64,000 nt of DNA from Riptortus pedestris (GCA_019009955.1 CM032230.1:104182501-104246500); one strand, 5' to 3'; positions 1 to 11,640 are shown, numbered from the stretch's first letter. Notes: generated from the letters alone by a model not told the origin. A program made the numbers and translations.

Positions 1-734
1 GTTGAGTCTTTTGTGCCAAATAAAATTGTTGTCTCCCGCTATAATTTTTAGCGTATAACGCCTTTATACTTCGGTATACGATGATAGTGTATATAAAAAA
101 AAGTTTCTCTAAATAACAAAATAAACAACTTTTGTTATGTGCATATTTGCCGAAAATGCAATAGGAAACGAAATATCACTATTATTAATTTCAGGCCTTC
201 CTTATATCCCCCACTCCTGCCCGTCCCTAGAAATGTTAGTATAGCTTATTATAATGAAGGCGTTAGTACTAATTCACATACCGAGTTTGGTTTAGTTCGG
301 TTGAGTCTTTTGTGCCAAATAAAATTGTGGACTCCCGCTATAGTTTTTAGCGTATAACTCATTTATACTTCCGTATACGGCAAAAGTGCTTATAGCAAAA
401 GTTACTCTAAATTACAAAATTAACAACTTTTGTTATGTGCATATTTGCTGAAAAAGCAATAGGAAACGAAATATCGCTATTTTTAATTTCAGGCCTCCCT
501 TATAACCCCCGCTCCTGTTCGTCTTAGAGAATATTAGTATTGCATAAAGTCTAAGTTGGGCTAGTAGTAATATATATATACAAAGTTTCATAAAATTCGG
601 TTCAGCCGTTTATGCGTGAAAAGGTAACAAACATACACGAAAGAAACAAAATGCAGTTATGGTGTCCATGACATGTGAAACGAAAAGTTATCGTGAAATT
701 TCGCGAAAAAAATCAATGTACAGAAAGAGGTTAC

Positions 735-737
<3 letters not shown>
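1..737 (-). mobile_element. Helitron family 1, copy cut by the window edge
   Basis: This is a non-autonomous Helitron lying on the minus strand, with its 5' end near 737 next to a (TA)n tract and its 3' end outside the window. The part near 600-735 matches the reverse complement of the 5' portions of the copies at 5217 and 39392. It carries two repeats of an internal unit of about 300 bp (around 115-240 and 405-535). It encodes no Rep/helicase. Small open frames here are incidental. Confidence 0.75.

Positions 738-813
<76 letters not shown>
737..813. repeat. (TA)n microsatellite
   Basis: A nearly pure TA dinucleotide tract directly abuts the 5' end of the minus-strand Helitron. The other two copies of this Helitron family with a visible 5' end also lie in TA tracts, which fits A|T target preference. 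Confidence 0.95.
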
Positions 814-815
<2 letters not shown>

Positions 816-834
816 TCCTTTCGTCTGGCTTTTA

Positions 835-926
835 TTGGTGGTGTTTCTTTTTCCGTTACTTTTAAGTATTGGGAATGGGTGTCAAGTTGTTTTTTGGTAG
901 TGTCCTTTGTTTACGGATGTCCATGT
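835..926 (+). repeat. Segment shared with 7147-7230
   Basis: About 85 bp upstream of the AGC copy at 927 closely matches the 85 bp upstream of the AGC copy at 7231 (both run from ctttctttttccgtta to gtccatg, followed by a T-run). Either a longer unit including both parts was duplicated, or the AGC element inserted into another repeat that was then copied. I do not recognise the segment. Confidence 0.7.
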
Positions 927-1457
927 TTTTAGTTCCTTAAGGGAAATCAACTATTGAGGTTGTTCGCGTCAAAAGATGACGAAAACGAGGTCCGTTCAAA
1001 ACTATAATATATTTGCCTTTTAACGCCCTAGCGGTCGCAATTTTTGTCCAAACTCGATATTTAAACTTTATGTAAAACTAAAGATCCAGTTCGTTAAGGC
1101 TGTAATCCGACCAGTGGGAGGGGTGTGGTTTAGAGGGGGAGAATTTCGAAGAATTTTAATAACTCCGTTGTAATGCGTCGGATGGAAAAATTGTATAGAA
1201 TCAATATTATTGAAAATTTAATTTTCTATAAATGCTGTATAATATTTCTTGATTATTAACCGAGATATTTGATTTTTTTTTAGTTTTCGCCCTTCAGTAA
1301 ACACTCACTCATACTTATGTCATATTAAAAATAAGTTGTTATATTATGAAGAGCTTTATGTGAACCCTAAATACCAAATATTCTTCTAATTCAACTTTTA
1401 CGTTTTGAGATAAATGAAAACTGCTTACCTAACGCAGCGCCTGTGTGCAGGACTTTT
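927..1457 (+). mobile_element. AGC element, short body form without microsatellite
   Basis: The copy starts at a T-run followed by a decayed AAGGGAAATC palindrome half. It continues through the usual GAGGT, GACGAAAA and CTAGCGGTCGCAATTTTTG segments and the G-rich GGGAGGGG block. It ends with a decayed GCAGCGCCTG hairpin and GGACTTTTTTT. The (TA)n position holds only a few bases (around 1003-1010). The 3' half is the B-type body (AGTTTTCGCCC, then a segment ending TTTTACGTTTTGAGATAAATG). It is non-coding. Confidence 0.8.
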
Positions 1458-2149
1458 TTTCAACCTGAAGCCTGTTGTGTTTCTGTGTATCTAGTTCCTT
1501 TCTTTCGTTACTACTTGAATTGGAATTTCGTTTGTTTAACTGCTGTTTCCTGAGTCTTCTTCCAATTTATCCTTTGTACGAGTCGTAAATCTAATCTAAT
1601 CTAAAAGTTATTAATCCGTAATGTCTGTATGCTTGGCCAGTGGATTAACAATGGTTCTTAAGAATTATTTAATTTCGAATGGACCTGATATGCATATTAA
1701 TTTCAAGATTGGGAACGTAATTTTTTTTTATTTGATAATTTCTAACGACACCATAATGGTCTCCTTTTTCCAGCGAAATTAAACGTCGAAAACATCTGTT
1801 GCAAATAATTGCCTATTTAGTGGGCGGGGATTTCGCAAGTTGAGAAGAGAGGTCGTTGAAGGAGCGCTAAAAAAAATAAAAAAATAATGTTTATGATATT
1901 GTGGTTTTGCTAATTGTCGCTGGGGCGGTAATTCGGTCCGACTGTTGGATTAGATTTAGTGACCTGTTAAAAAGTCCTAAACAGCAGCTTGGCCCACTCG
2001 CTAATGAATGGCGTCCTTTTTACCACAGCCTGTTTTATCCGGCCTCTCCCTCTCCAGGTTACACGTCATTAAAAATTGCTGCTTTTAGAACGTCTAAAAC
2101 TATACGCCTCAGCCCTCGTATCATCTCATCATATGGAAAATATGAAAAG
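1458..2149. other. No gene seen
   Basis: Unique-looking AT-rich DNA. An open frame of 89 codons at 1901-2170 has no recognisable domain, and its 3' end runs into the minisatellite. I see no splice context or homology that would support it as a gene. Confidence 0.5.
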
Positions 2150-3745
2150 TCCCCTTATGAAAAAGTGTGAATTTCCCCTGAGGAACAGCGCTAAATTCCG
2201 CTAAGAGAAAAGTAAACAATTTCGCAAAGGAAAATCCGTTAAGGGAAAAGTTCCAAAGTCTGCTTGGGGAAAAATTGCAAAAACCCGCTAAGGGATAAGT
2301 GCAACATTTTTTTTGAGGAAAAAGCTCTGAATTCTGCTAAGGGAAAAGTACGAAATTCCACCTCGACGAAAGTACAAAATTCCGCTGAGAGAAAAAGTAC
2401 GAAATTCTGCAAATGGAAAATTGCGAAATTCCTCTAAAATAAAAAATCGAAATTCTGCTTAGGGAAAACGACGAAAATCCGTTAAGGGAAAAATGCGAAA
2501 TTTGCGCTAAGGGAAAAGTGCGAAATTGCGCTAATAGATAAATGTAATATTTTCTTAAGGGGAAAGTGCAACATTTTTTTGAGGGAAAAGCTCTACATTC
2601 TGCGAGGGGAAAAGTAGGAAATTTCGCTTATAGAAAAGTGCAAAATTCCTCTGAGAGTAAAGAACGCAATTTTGCAAAGGGAAAAGTGCTAAATTCCTCT
2701 AAGAGAAATTTCGAAATTTTGCTAAGGGGTAATGGTGAAATTCCGCTAAAGAAAAAATACAATATTTTCCTTGGAGAAAAGTAATAAATCCCGCTAATGG
2801 AATAGTTCAAAATTTTGCTAAGAGAAAATGATGCATTTCCGCTAAGGGAAATGTTCTAAATTCCGCTAACTATATTGTCCAAAATTCCGCTAAGGGGATA
2901 GTTCAATGCTCCGCTAAAAGAAAAGTGCTAAATTCCGCTAATGGCATAGTTCAAAATTTCGCTAAGAGAAAATTACGGAATGTCGCTAAGAATATAGTCT
3001 AAATTCCGTTCAATATTCCTCTAAGGGAAAAATGCAGTATTTTCCTTGGAGAAAAGTGCTAAATTCCGCTTAGGGGATAGTTAAATGTTCCGCTATGGGG
3101 GAAAATTGCTAAATTCCGCTAATGGAGTTGTTTAAATTTCGCTAAGAGAAAAGTACGGAATTCCGCTAAGGGAAATGTGCTAAATTCCGCTAAGGGTATA
3201 GTCCAAAATAACGCTAAGGGGATAGTTTCATATTCCGCTAAAGGAAAAGTGCTAAATTCCGCTAAACGGGATAGTTCAAAATGTCGCTAAGTGTAAAGGT
3301 ACGGAGTTCCGCTGAAGGTAATGTGCTAAATTCCGCTAAGGGAAAAGTGCTAAATTTCGCTAAGGGGATAGTTCAATATTCCGCTACGGGAAAAATGAAG
3401 TACTTCCTCGGAGAAAAGTGATAAATTCCGCCAATGGAATAGTTCAAAATGTCGCTAAGAGAAAAGTACGGAATTGCGCTAAAGGAAATGTGCTAAATTC
3501 CGCTAAGGGAAAAGTGCTAAATTCCGCTAAGGGGATAGTTCAATATTCCGCTAAGGGAAAAATGCAGTATGTACTTCCTCGGAGAAAAGTGCTAAGTTCC
3601 GCCAATGGAATAGTTCAAAATGTCGCTAAGAGAAAAGTACGGAATTGCGCTAAAGGAAATGTGCTAAATTCCGCTAAGGGAAAAGTGCTAAATTAAATTT
3701 TACTTAAGGAAACGTGCTGAATTCCACTAATGGAAACGTTCAACT
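2150..3745. repeat. 24-bp minisatellite, about 1.6 kb
   Basis: Tandem degenerate units close to AAATTCCGCTAAGGGAAAAG plus TGCT. The modal unit is 24 bp, with variant units carrying AATAGTTC or ATAGTCC. Because 24 is a multiple of 3, several frames stay open and give an 8-residue peptide repeat (for example NSAKGKVL, visible at 3418-3696). Divergence is higher at the left end and lower at 3300-3700, where a block of about 172 bp (3417-3588 against 3589-3690) is nearly identical. That indicates recent local duplication of several units. The peptide repeat is best taken as a by-product of the unit length. Confidence 0.92.
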
Positions 3746-5155
3746 TCAAAAATCCTTTTGTCAATTATTTCATAAATACAGGAAATATGGTTTTGTACTC
3801 TTAATAGCATGTTTTCGCACAAGGAAATCAGCCATTGGATCGTTATCTATGCCGGAATATAGGAGTAAGACTTTAAGAATCATAGGAATCGAAACCTGTC
3901 CATGAGAAGTATTTTGGTTTAGAAAAGCTGTAAAATAAAAAAAAGGAAAAAAATATGAGTCGTGTCATAAAATGTTATACATCCAATCTAGTTGCAAACG
4001 TAATATTCGGCTAAAGATGTTTTATATATATTTTTCTCAAACTCCAAACAGTTATAGAGATTTTTGCTTTTTTATGTGACCCGCAGTAATCCGTCTTCCT
4101 TCCTTATGTCCCGTTAACAATGGGACAACATATCATTCCGAAATACCTTTTATCCCAAGCTCAAATACTATGTGAGATTCACGGGTAAATGTGACATCCT
4201 CGATGAATATTCTAAGATCTGGAGGCCTTAATTTTCATTTGATCAAAACCAGGGAGAGTGGGATAACTTTTTTTTTTTTTTCAATTGTCATAATCTCCAA
4301 TAGAAACGAAGTTGTCAGAGCATTTAGTTTCTGAACTTCGGCTAACTTCCACTCCTACTCATCATCAGATATTCAATTGCAACAACTCTATTGCTAAACA
4401 TGCCATGCCTAATTGCGATTTCAAGTCGTAATTACATTGGCTTTTTGGTTGAAAATGGCTTTCTGGAGTATTTATTTCGTCCATCAGAAAAGTTGGTAAA
4501 TTGAGACAAGATATATTCATGTGTCTGAAGCTTATTCTAAATTAGATTAGAGGTGCCAACAAAAAAGATTAGGTTTAACCTGTTATGAAAGTCCAAGGAA
4601 GGCTAATGAAATCCAGAGTAAGTGTGTATTTGTTATTATTTGGTGTAGTTTTCTGATGATTATGTTTTATTCCTTAATTTAATTTTAGACGTGATGTTTT
4701 TTTTCATGAAACTCAGAACAAAACTTTTTTGTATATCAAAGGTCATTAAGAACTTATTTGAGGGATAAAAAATATTTTAAAAATGAAGTAATATAACACT
4801 TTTTGGTCCAATACATAAAATTGGAATAGTTAACGATTTACACTCTTTGCAAACAACACTTTAACCTTTTTTAAAGGCCCTCTAAAACACCTGGTAGCTA
4901 GGAGAATGGCTAACTAAATGTTACTAGAAAACACAGGGTCGACACTAGAAAACAACCCTCCAAGACTCATTGAATTGTTTATTTGACCGTTTGGTTCACT
5001 TTAAACAACTCTCCTCGAATTTCTCTGACCCCGTTTACAACACCTTTTTCTAATAGTTAATAGGGGAAACTCTGATATAAACACAACATAAATTCCTCTT
5101 GTTCTCACATTAAATTAAATATACACAACGTTTTGCTGCAGTCCATTTATTTTGA
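3746..5155. other. No gene seen
   Basis: AT-rich apparently unique sequence with a T-run near 4269-4280. No protein similarity, SINE head or terminal inverted repeat was recognised on either strand. Confidence 0.5.
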
Positions 5156-5157
5156 AA

Positions 5158-5222
<65 letters not shown>

Positions 5223-6467
5223 GTAACCTCTGTCTGTACATTGATTTTTTTCGCAAAATTTCACGATAACGTTTTCGTTTCACATGTCATAGACACCAAA
5301 TCTGCATTTTGTTTTTTTCGTGTATGTTTGTTTGTTTGTTTGTTACCATTTCACGCATAAACGGCTAAACTGAATTGTATGAAACTTGGTATGTATATTA
5401 CTACTAGCCCAACTTAGACTTTAGGCTATATTAATATTCTCTAAGACAAACAGGAGTGGGGGTTATAAGGGAGACCTGAAATTAAAAATATTCCTATTGC
5501 TTTTTCAGAAAATACGCCCATAACAAAAGTTGTTTATTTTGTAATTTAGAGTAACTTTTGTTATATGCACTTTTGCCGTATACGGAAGTATAAATGAGTT
5601 ATAAGCTAAAAACTATAGCGGGAGTCCACAATTTTATTTGGCACAAAAGACTCAACCGAACACAACCAAACTCGGTATGTGAATTAGCACTAACGCCTTC
5701 CTTATAATAAGCCATATCAACATTTCGAGGGACGGGCAGGAGGGGGGGTTATAAGGAAGGCCAGATATTAATAATAGTGATTTTTCGTTTCCTATAGCAT
5801 TATCGGCAAATATGCACATAACAAAAGTTGTTTATTTTGGTATTTAGAGAAACTTTTGTTATTTACACTATCGTCGTATACCGAAGTATAAAGGCGTTAT
5901 ACGCTAAAAATTATAGCGGGAGTCAACAATTTTATTTGGCACAAAAGACACAACCGAACTAAATAAAACACTCAGTATGTGTAATAGCACTAAGGCCTTC
6001 CTTATAATAAGCCATACTATTTCTAGGGACGGGCAGGAGTGGGGGTTATAAGGGAGGCCTGAAATTAAAAATAGTGATGTCCTATTGGGGTTTCGGCAAA
6101 TATGCACATAACAAAAGTTGTTTATTTTGTTATTTAGAGAAATTTGCTCAACACTTCTTTTCAATATGAACTACCAGGTACCTCAAATGAAAAAATTGAT
6201 TCAAATGTATGTCAATATTTTCTCATTAATAATTCAAATCTATGCATAATGCACAGTAAACGGGAAATATGACAATATGGAGGACAGTGAAGTCTTACAT
6301 AAAAAAATAATTTTATTATTAACAAATCCACAGAAACGACGGGTGTTAACCCTAAACACTGGGATGGGTAAATGTCAACATATTGTGCAAAGTAAAGCCT
6401 TGCCAAAAGTATACCATCACCCTTCAGCCTCAAATGAATTCCCGAGCGAAGCCGGGTATCTGAGCTA

Positions 6468-6468
<1 letters not shown>
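5156..6468 (+). mobile_element. Helitron family 1, essentially complete, non-autonomous
   Basis: The 5' part follows a (TA)n tract (5160-5216) and begins TATAAAATTGTAACCTCTGT. The 3' end has the hairpin CCCG-AGCGAAGC-CGGG, then about 9 nt, then CTAG (6465-6468) before a T. This is the Helitron hallmark of a hairpin just inside CTRR and insertion between A and T. Internally it holds three copies of a roughly 290-bp unit, seen at the repeated GGGACGGGCAGGAGTGG motif or its variants near 5450, 5735 and 6030. There is no Rep or helicase coding. Open frames inside (5904-6164, 6212-6468) are incidental. Confidence 0.85.

Positions 6469-6521
<53 letters not shown>
6469..6521. repeat. (TA)n microsatellite at the Helitron 3' junction
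   Basis: The TA tract follows directly on the CTAG terminus. Together with 5160-5216 it is the split target tract of the Helitron. Confidence 0.9.
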
Positions 6522-6523
<2 letters not shown>

Positions 6524-6645
6524 TTCCATAGCACAGGATTAAAAAATGTCATGAACACAACATGTATGGATTTTTAAGATTATCAAAAATGCCTTAAACA
6601 AATTTTATGATACAGTTGTCTTAGATGTGGGGGACATTCTAGAAA

Positions 6646-7140
6646 TTTTAGCAGATTTTCCTTGAGGGAAATTAGCAGTTAAGGTCCTACTCATGACGCG
6701 ATTTCCTAAATGTCCATCGATCCTTCCCATAAGGTGACGAAAATGTGGCCCGTTCAAAAACTATATATGCAATTGTCAGTTAACTCAAGTGGTCGATATT
6801 TTTGGTTCATGTAATTCGTATGTTGCTTGATGTGGGAGAACAGATCTGGGAAACAGGTCTTAATAAAAGGAAGTCTTCCCACCAATTTCATTATTAAATC
6901 ACATGTCCTTTACACGTTGTAGAACTAAAGAACAGGTTATTGTAAAATTGGTTAATGGTTGAAATCGGACTAGTGGGAGGGGGAGTTTAGAGGGGGGAAT
7001 TTCGATTATTTTAATATCTCCGTTATTATGCGTTGGATCGAAAAATTGTATTGAACCAATCTTATTGCAAATTTAGTGATCTATAAATGTTTTTTGTACG
7101 TTTTTTCATTATATTAATTAGCAATAAATTAATTATATGC
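6646..7140 (+). mobile_element. AGC element, B-type body, 3' part displaced
   Basis: Starts TTTTAGCAGATTTTCC and GAGGGAAATTAGC, then passes through the TCCATCGATCC and GACGAAAATG segments, an atypical middle (6790-6940), and the GGACTAGTGGGAGGG block. It stops at a TTAATTA stretch near 7130, where another segment begins. The missing 3' half resembles the segment at 7548-7933. Confidence 0.75.
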
Positions 7141-7146
7141 ATGAGA

Positions 7147-7230
7147 CTTTCTTTTTCCGTTAGTTTTAAGTATTGCGAGTGGGTGTCAAGTTGTTCGTTG
7201 GTAGTGTTCTTTGTTTAAGTTTGTCCATGC
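7147..7230 (+). repeat. Second copy of the segment at 835-926
   Basis: About 85 bp matching 835-926 with scattered differences, again directly upstream of an AGC 5' end. This supports a duplicated compound unit of at least 400 bp. Confidence 0.7.
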
Positions 7231-7547
7231 TTTTTAGCATATTTCCCTTGTGGGAAATCAGCTATTGAGGTTTAACGCGTCAAAAGAAGACGAAAATGAG
7301 GTCTGTCCAAAACTGTAATATATTTGTCTGTTAACGTTCTAGCGGTTGCAATTTTTGTTTGTTCGTTCCGAAACTCGACATTTAAATTTTATGTAAAACT
7401 AAAGATCCAGTTCGTTAAGGCTGAAATACGACCAGTGGGAGTGGTGTGGTTTAGAGGGTGAGAATTTTGAAGTATTTTAATAACTCCGTTGTTATGCGTC
7501 GAATGGAAAAATTGTATAGAATCAATGTTATTGAAAAATTAATTAAT
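7231..7547 (+). mobile_element. AGC element, 5' half only
   Basis: Begins TTTTAGCATATTTCCC and GGGAAATCAGC. It carries CTAGCGGTTGCAATTTTTG and the GGGAG-rich block, and runs to TTGTATAGAATCAATGTTATTG before joining the next segment in an AATTAATTAATTAA stretch. It is closest to the copy at 927. Confidence 0.75.
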
Positions 7548-7933
7548 TAATGGTTGAAATCGGACTAGTGGGAGGTGAGGGGTTTATAATGGCGAATTTG
7601 GAATATTAGAATATCTCCGTTATTATGCGTTTGATCAAAAGAATGTATTGAAGTAATCTTATTGCAAATGTAGTGTTCTATAAATGTTGGTACGTACGTT
7701 TTTTCATTATATTAATTATTAATCGGGATATTTACATTTTTTAGTTTTCGGCTTTTTGTAAAACCCCCCACTCTTACTCATGTCATATTAAGGATAAACT
7801 GTTATATTATGAAGCACTTTATTTGAAGCCGAAATACCAAATAATGTTCTCATGGAACTTTTAAGTTTTGAGATAAATGCAAATAAGTGACGCACGTGGG
7901 AAATCTGCTTAGCTAAGGCAGTCCCTGTGGATT
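7548..7933 (+). mobile_element. AGC element, 3' half
   Basis: Starts mid-element at TTAATGGTTGAAATCGGAC and repeats the block at 6950-7125. It then continues through the B-type 3' body to GTGGGAAATCTGCTTAG and a decayed terminal hairpin (GGCAGTCCCTG). It is probably the displaced 3' half of the copy at 6646, with about 170 bp duplicated at the join. Confidence 0.75.
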
Positions 7934-8884
7934 TAATACTGTTGTGTTTACTACTAACGTTTTGTTTGCCATTCTGTTAATTTCCTCAAAATAGAATAAA
8001 TAATAATTAATCAATGCTTGATTGTTTAATACAAATTAGTGGTCTTAAGATTTTGTATGGAAAGTACGTTTTCATATCTCTGTTGATAAATCGGAGAATT
8101 TGAAGAAAACTGTCCCAATTTTATTGAAATATCTCTCTCAATGATATTTTGTGGAAACGTTTGAGGATTAATACCTTTCCACATTTGACTAGCTTGGAAT
8201 TGTTTAATACAAATTGTAAAATAACTTTGGAAGGTTCATATTTCCATTGCATTTTCTTTGATGAATTGTAAATTACTCAATGGAGAAAAATCAATTAGTG
8301 GAAAACATGGTGTTTTCCTTTGACAAGGGTAAATTTATGCCCCTTCTGGGTATCTAGAATTAATGAAATTGTTCATGGGGATAATGACCACACAGTTGTC
8401 CATTATGCAATTTAAAAACACTGACCCTGGCCCCGTTAAAACCATACCCCCTCTGCAATATATGCTACAACTCCCATGTCGTTCGCCTAGAGCTGGGGCA
8501 ATTCTACTTAATGATGGTAATTGTGTTAGTGCAGTTAGTTCAAACAGTTCTCTCCGTTCCAAACAGTTTTCCAAGAGGGGCAAAAATAAATACGCATTTA
8601 CATTCCTTTTAGTTGTCCGGGAGTGTAGGAGTATACGGAGAATATTCTTTCTATGCCTTTATAACTTAAAATTAGCATAATGCAGATTTATCTTCGATAA
8701 TGCAAAATGAAAAAGCATCTCTTTGTTACTAACAAATCCTTAATGAAGTTAGATCTCTCTGAACCTATGTTTTAAATCATATCATTACATGAATTTGCAA
8801 TAAAATACTAAACACTTTCTATCTATTCTATCTAATTTATTATATTAAAATTGTTTGTACTTAGTCATAATTAAATATTAATTT
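7934..8884. other. No gene seen
   Basis: AT-rich sequence. Overlapping opposed frames at 8335-8680 (82 and 105 codons) fall in a slightly more GC-rich patch and show no known domain. I do not accept either as a gene. Confidence 0.45.
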
Positions 8885-9112
8885 GGGGGCTCAGGTTAGC
8901 CATGTGAGTTAAAGCGTTGCCTTTAATATCACATGGTAAACCTAGAGTGGCGAGTTCGATTCCCGCCCTGGGGAGTAGAAATTTATTTGGTGACGGACTC
9001 ACTAAATAAATTCCTTAGTCTCACCCTGGATAGAATAGAGTGGTTCCCTGTAGATAACCCGTCCCAATTAGTCAATTTAGCATAAAGTGGACGAAAATAA
9101 ATAAATATAAAT
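8885..9112 (+). mobile_element. tRNA-derived SINE, complete copy
   Basis: The head resembles a tRNA gene: GGGGCTCAGGTTAGCCATG holds the A-box region and GAGTTCGATTCCCGCC holds the Pol III B box. A tRNA-unrelated body follows (TTTATTTGGTGACGG, then ACCCTGGATAGAATAGAGTG, then AACCCGTCCCAATTAG) and a tail of AAATAAATA type. It is the most complete of eight copies here. It has no coding capacity; movement would depend on a LINE reverse transcriptase supplied elsewhere. Confidence 0.88.
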
Positions 9113-9526
9113 TAGTAATTACTTTTAATTCTTATATGTCGTTAAATACATTATTAGATTATAATGGACTAAACGTAATTCTGGAGACCTATGTATCGAG
9201 TTATGTTTTAAAAATATTGTTGTTTAATGAATTTTCCTTGATCTGGACCCAATATTCAAACTTTCTGCTTAGTTAAGAGGCAGTGATCACCAAAAAATCA
9301 TTTTTATCCTCACACAGTCTTTTTTCTGTTCTATCATAAGAATGCATTTGTATGTATTTCATCTTGAAAAGATTTGTTGAACACAATTTGTGTTATTTCG
9401 GCTTGAAATGAGACGGTGTATGATATATTAGCTTATTCTTAACTTGTGGGCGTTTCTACAAAAATGCCAATTTCTCGGTTACTATTGAAGATAGAGAAAG
9501 AAAAATGTGTATAACAACATTTATAG

Positions 9527-10450
9527 AAAAGTCCGTCACGCAGGGGCTGCGTAAACTAAGCAGATTTCCCACGCGAAGGTTTACAATAGATAAATATGCA
9601 AATTGGTAACACTATCGTGAATGCTCAGTAAATGTACAATACAAGTTAATAATCTCTACAACGGAAAGCGGCTGAATTATAAAGAAACAGGCTACATAGA
9701 TAGACCGGGAAGACAAACAATTAATGAAATATATCTGAATATAACATTAATTTTATTGAAAATAATTTACTATAGCTATTGCTGTAATTTATTATGAATC
9801 AGAATCAATTTTATTTCATTCACTCACATTTCAGTAATCCAAAAACAAAAGAAGGAGAGGAGGGGGGGGGGGGTCAACAGAACGTATTTGCATATATCTC
9901 ACAAAGTAAAAGTTCAATGAAAACAATATTTGGTATTTAAGCTTCGAACAATGTAGTTTATTATATAACAGAACATTGTTTATGTAACAATAGTTAAAGT
10001 GGGGTTATACCTACGGCTGTGAACTGGAAAATTCAAATATCTCGGTTAATATTCAAGATAGAGAATAAATGTATATAAAAATATTTACAGAACTTGTAAA
10101 TTTCAATAAGATTGATTCTATACACTTTTTCGATCCGACTTATAGTAACAGAGATATTTCGAATTTTCAAAATTCTCCCCCTCTAAACCCCCTCCCCCTA
10201 ATCCGATTTTAGCTTTTAACGAACTTGATCTTTCTTTTTACATAAAACGACTAAATGTCGAATTTGGTAACGATCAAACAAAAATTGCGACCGCTAGAGC
10301 GGTAACAGACAAATATATATAAACAGTTTTGAACGGACCTCATTTTCGTCAGTTGATGTAGGATCGATGGACATTTGAAGAAAAATTTCGAAAATTCCCT
10401 CATACGTACGACCTCAATTGCTGATTTACCTTTAGAGAAATCTGCTGAAA
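9527..10450 (-). mobile_element. AGC element, long form, about 920 bp
   Basis: Reads on the plus strand from AAAAGTCCGTCACGCAGGGG with an intact CGCAGGGGCTGCG hairpin, through TAAGCAGATTTCCCACG, to a decayed GAAATCTGCTGAAA. It includes the long-form insert (about 9600-9900, with AACGGAAAGCGGCTG and a G-run) plus the B-type and A-type bodies. The microsatellite position (10312-10322) holds only a few TA units, so this may be close to the pre-expansion state. It is non-coding. Confidence 0.87.
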
Positions 10451-10778
10451 TTAAATTTGCAATGATATTGATTCTTTACACTTTTTCGATCCGACGTTAT
10501 ATTAACAGGGATATTTAGAATTTTCGAAATTTCCCCTTCTCCGTGGTCCGATTACAGCCGTTAACGAACTTGATCTTTAGTTCTACATGAAAATTTTAAA
10601 TATGGAGTTTGGTAACGATCAAACGAAAATTGCCAACACTAGAGCAGCGACAGACAAACATATGACCTCACTTTCGTCATATCATGGGTAGGATCAATGG
10701 ACATATGTAGAAAAGTTTCAAAATTCGAGTCGACATCAATAGCTAATTTTGCCTTAGGGGAAATCTGCTCAAATCTCT
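10451..10778 (-). mobile_element. AGC element, 5' half only
   Basis: Abuts the previous copy. It begins mid-element at TTTGCAATGATATTGATTC and ends at GGGGAAATCTGCTC. The TA position is nearly empty (AACATATGACC). It may be a second insertion truncated at its 3' side, or an internal tandem duplication of the 5' half. Confidence 0.7.
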
Positions 10779-11640
10779 TAGATCTTATAGTTAACAGGAC
10801 TGTTGTAAGACCTAGTTCATTACTTGAGATCGGGTTAGATGGAGGGGGTTAGGTTTGCGAATATCTCAGAACTTTTAAGAGCTGTAGACTATTTGTACTG
10901 TTTTTGTTCTTCATAAAAATAACTACTAAACATGTTCTTTTTAATTTTCAACCCGAGCCATAGGAACGGAGATATTGTGTATTACTTTCAAATTGAAAAA
11001 GTTTGAATGGATTGCGTCAAAACGTTGTGTTTACATAATGTGAGTCAATAGTGAGAACACATGCTATTTTTTGTCTTGTTTTACAGAGTTTGTATTGTTT
11101 GTTTAAATTTTCTTGACATTTGAAAGTCTTAATGATGATCCATTTAATTCCATTTCGCTTGGTCTCCTAGTAAGGCAATTCCAATTTCCATCGCTGTCAA
11201 ATTAAGGCTTAGCTGAATTTTATTTAGTACAGCTATCTCGTTAGAAATGCAGATTAAACAGCCACGTACCTGGGAGATAACTGAATAGGAGAGCTGTTAA
11301 ATCCAAAAGGAAGGCAAACCGAATATATTTTAGAGCCGTCTGAAGAGAATTTCGAAGGGAAAAATATCATTTCCTCTCGGCCAATCTAGCTTGGAGCAGG
11401 CAGAGAGAGAGAGGGAGTGAGAGAAAACGTCCGTGGCCTCTAACAACGGCTTAATTTATTCAAAGCGTAGTTCCATTGATGGCAATTCCCATGTGAGAAG
11501 GAGCCGGTGAGGATTGGCAATTTGGCATTGTGGTACTGGTATTAGGTAGGATATTGTCTGGGTCTGCAGGGGAGAGGTGGCCGGGATAGGGTTGGCCCGA
11601 CTCATACGGAGTAGATTGGGAGACTAGATATCCACAGCCA
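10779..11640. other. No gene seen
   Basis: Unique-looking sequence that becomes more GC-rich after about 11150 and leads into a GA tract. The open frame on the minus strand across 11460-11918 is produced largely by the GA repeat (poly-SL) and is not accepted. Confidence 0.45.

Noticed and set aside
675..932. Open frames with long IYIYIY runs here and at 5133, 23562, 26320, 27027, 30559, 39283, 56012, 63672 and 63756
   Set aside because: They are translations of (TA)n tracts inside repeats and have no protein identity.
3418..3905. Repeat peptides from the 24-bp minisatellite read as a structural or silk-like protein
   Set aside because: Frame stays open only because 24 is a multiple of three; both strands show such frames, units vary without coding constraint, and no start or splice context supports it.
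8885..9112. tRNA gene
   Set aside because: The A- and B-box match and cloverleaf-like head are followed by a shared non-tRNA body and AT tail in eight copies, so it is a SINE.
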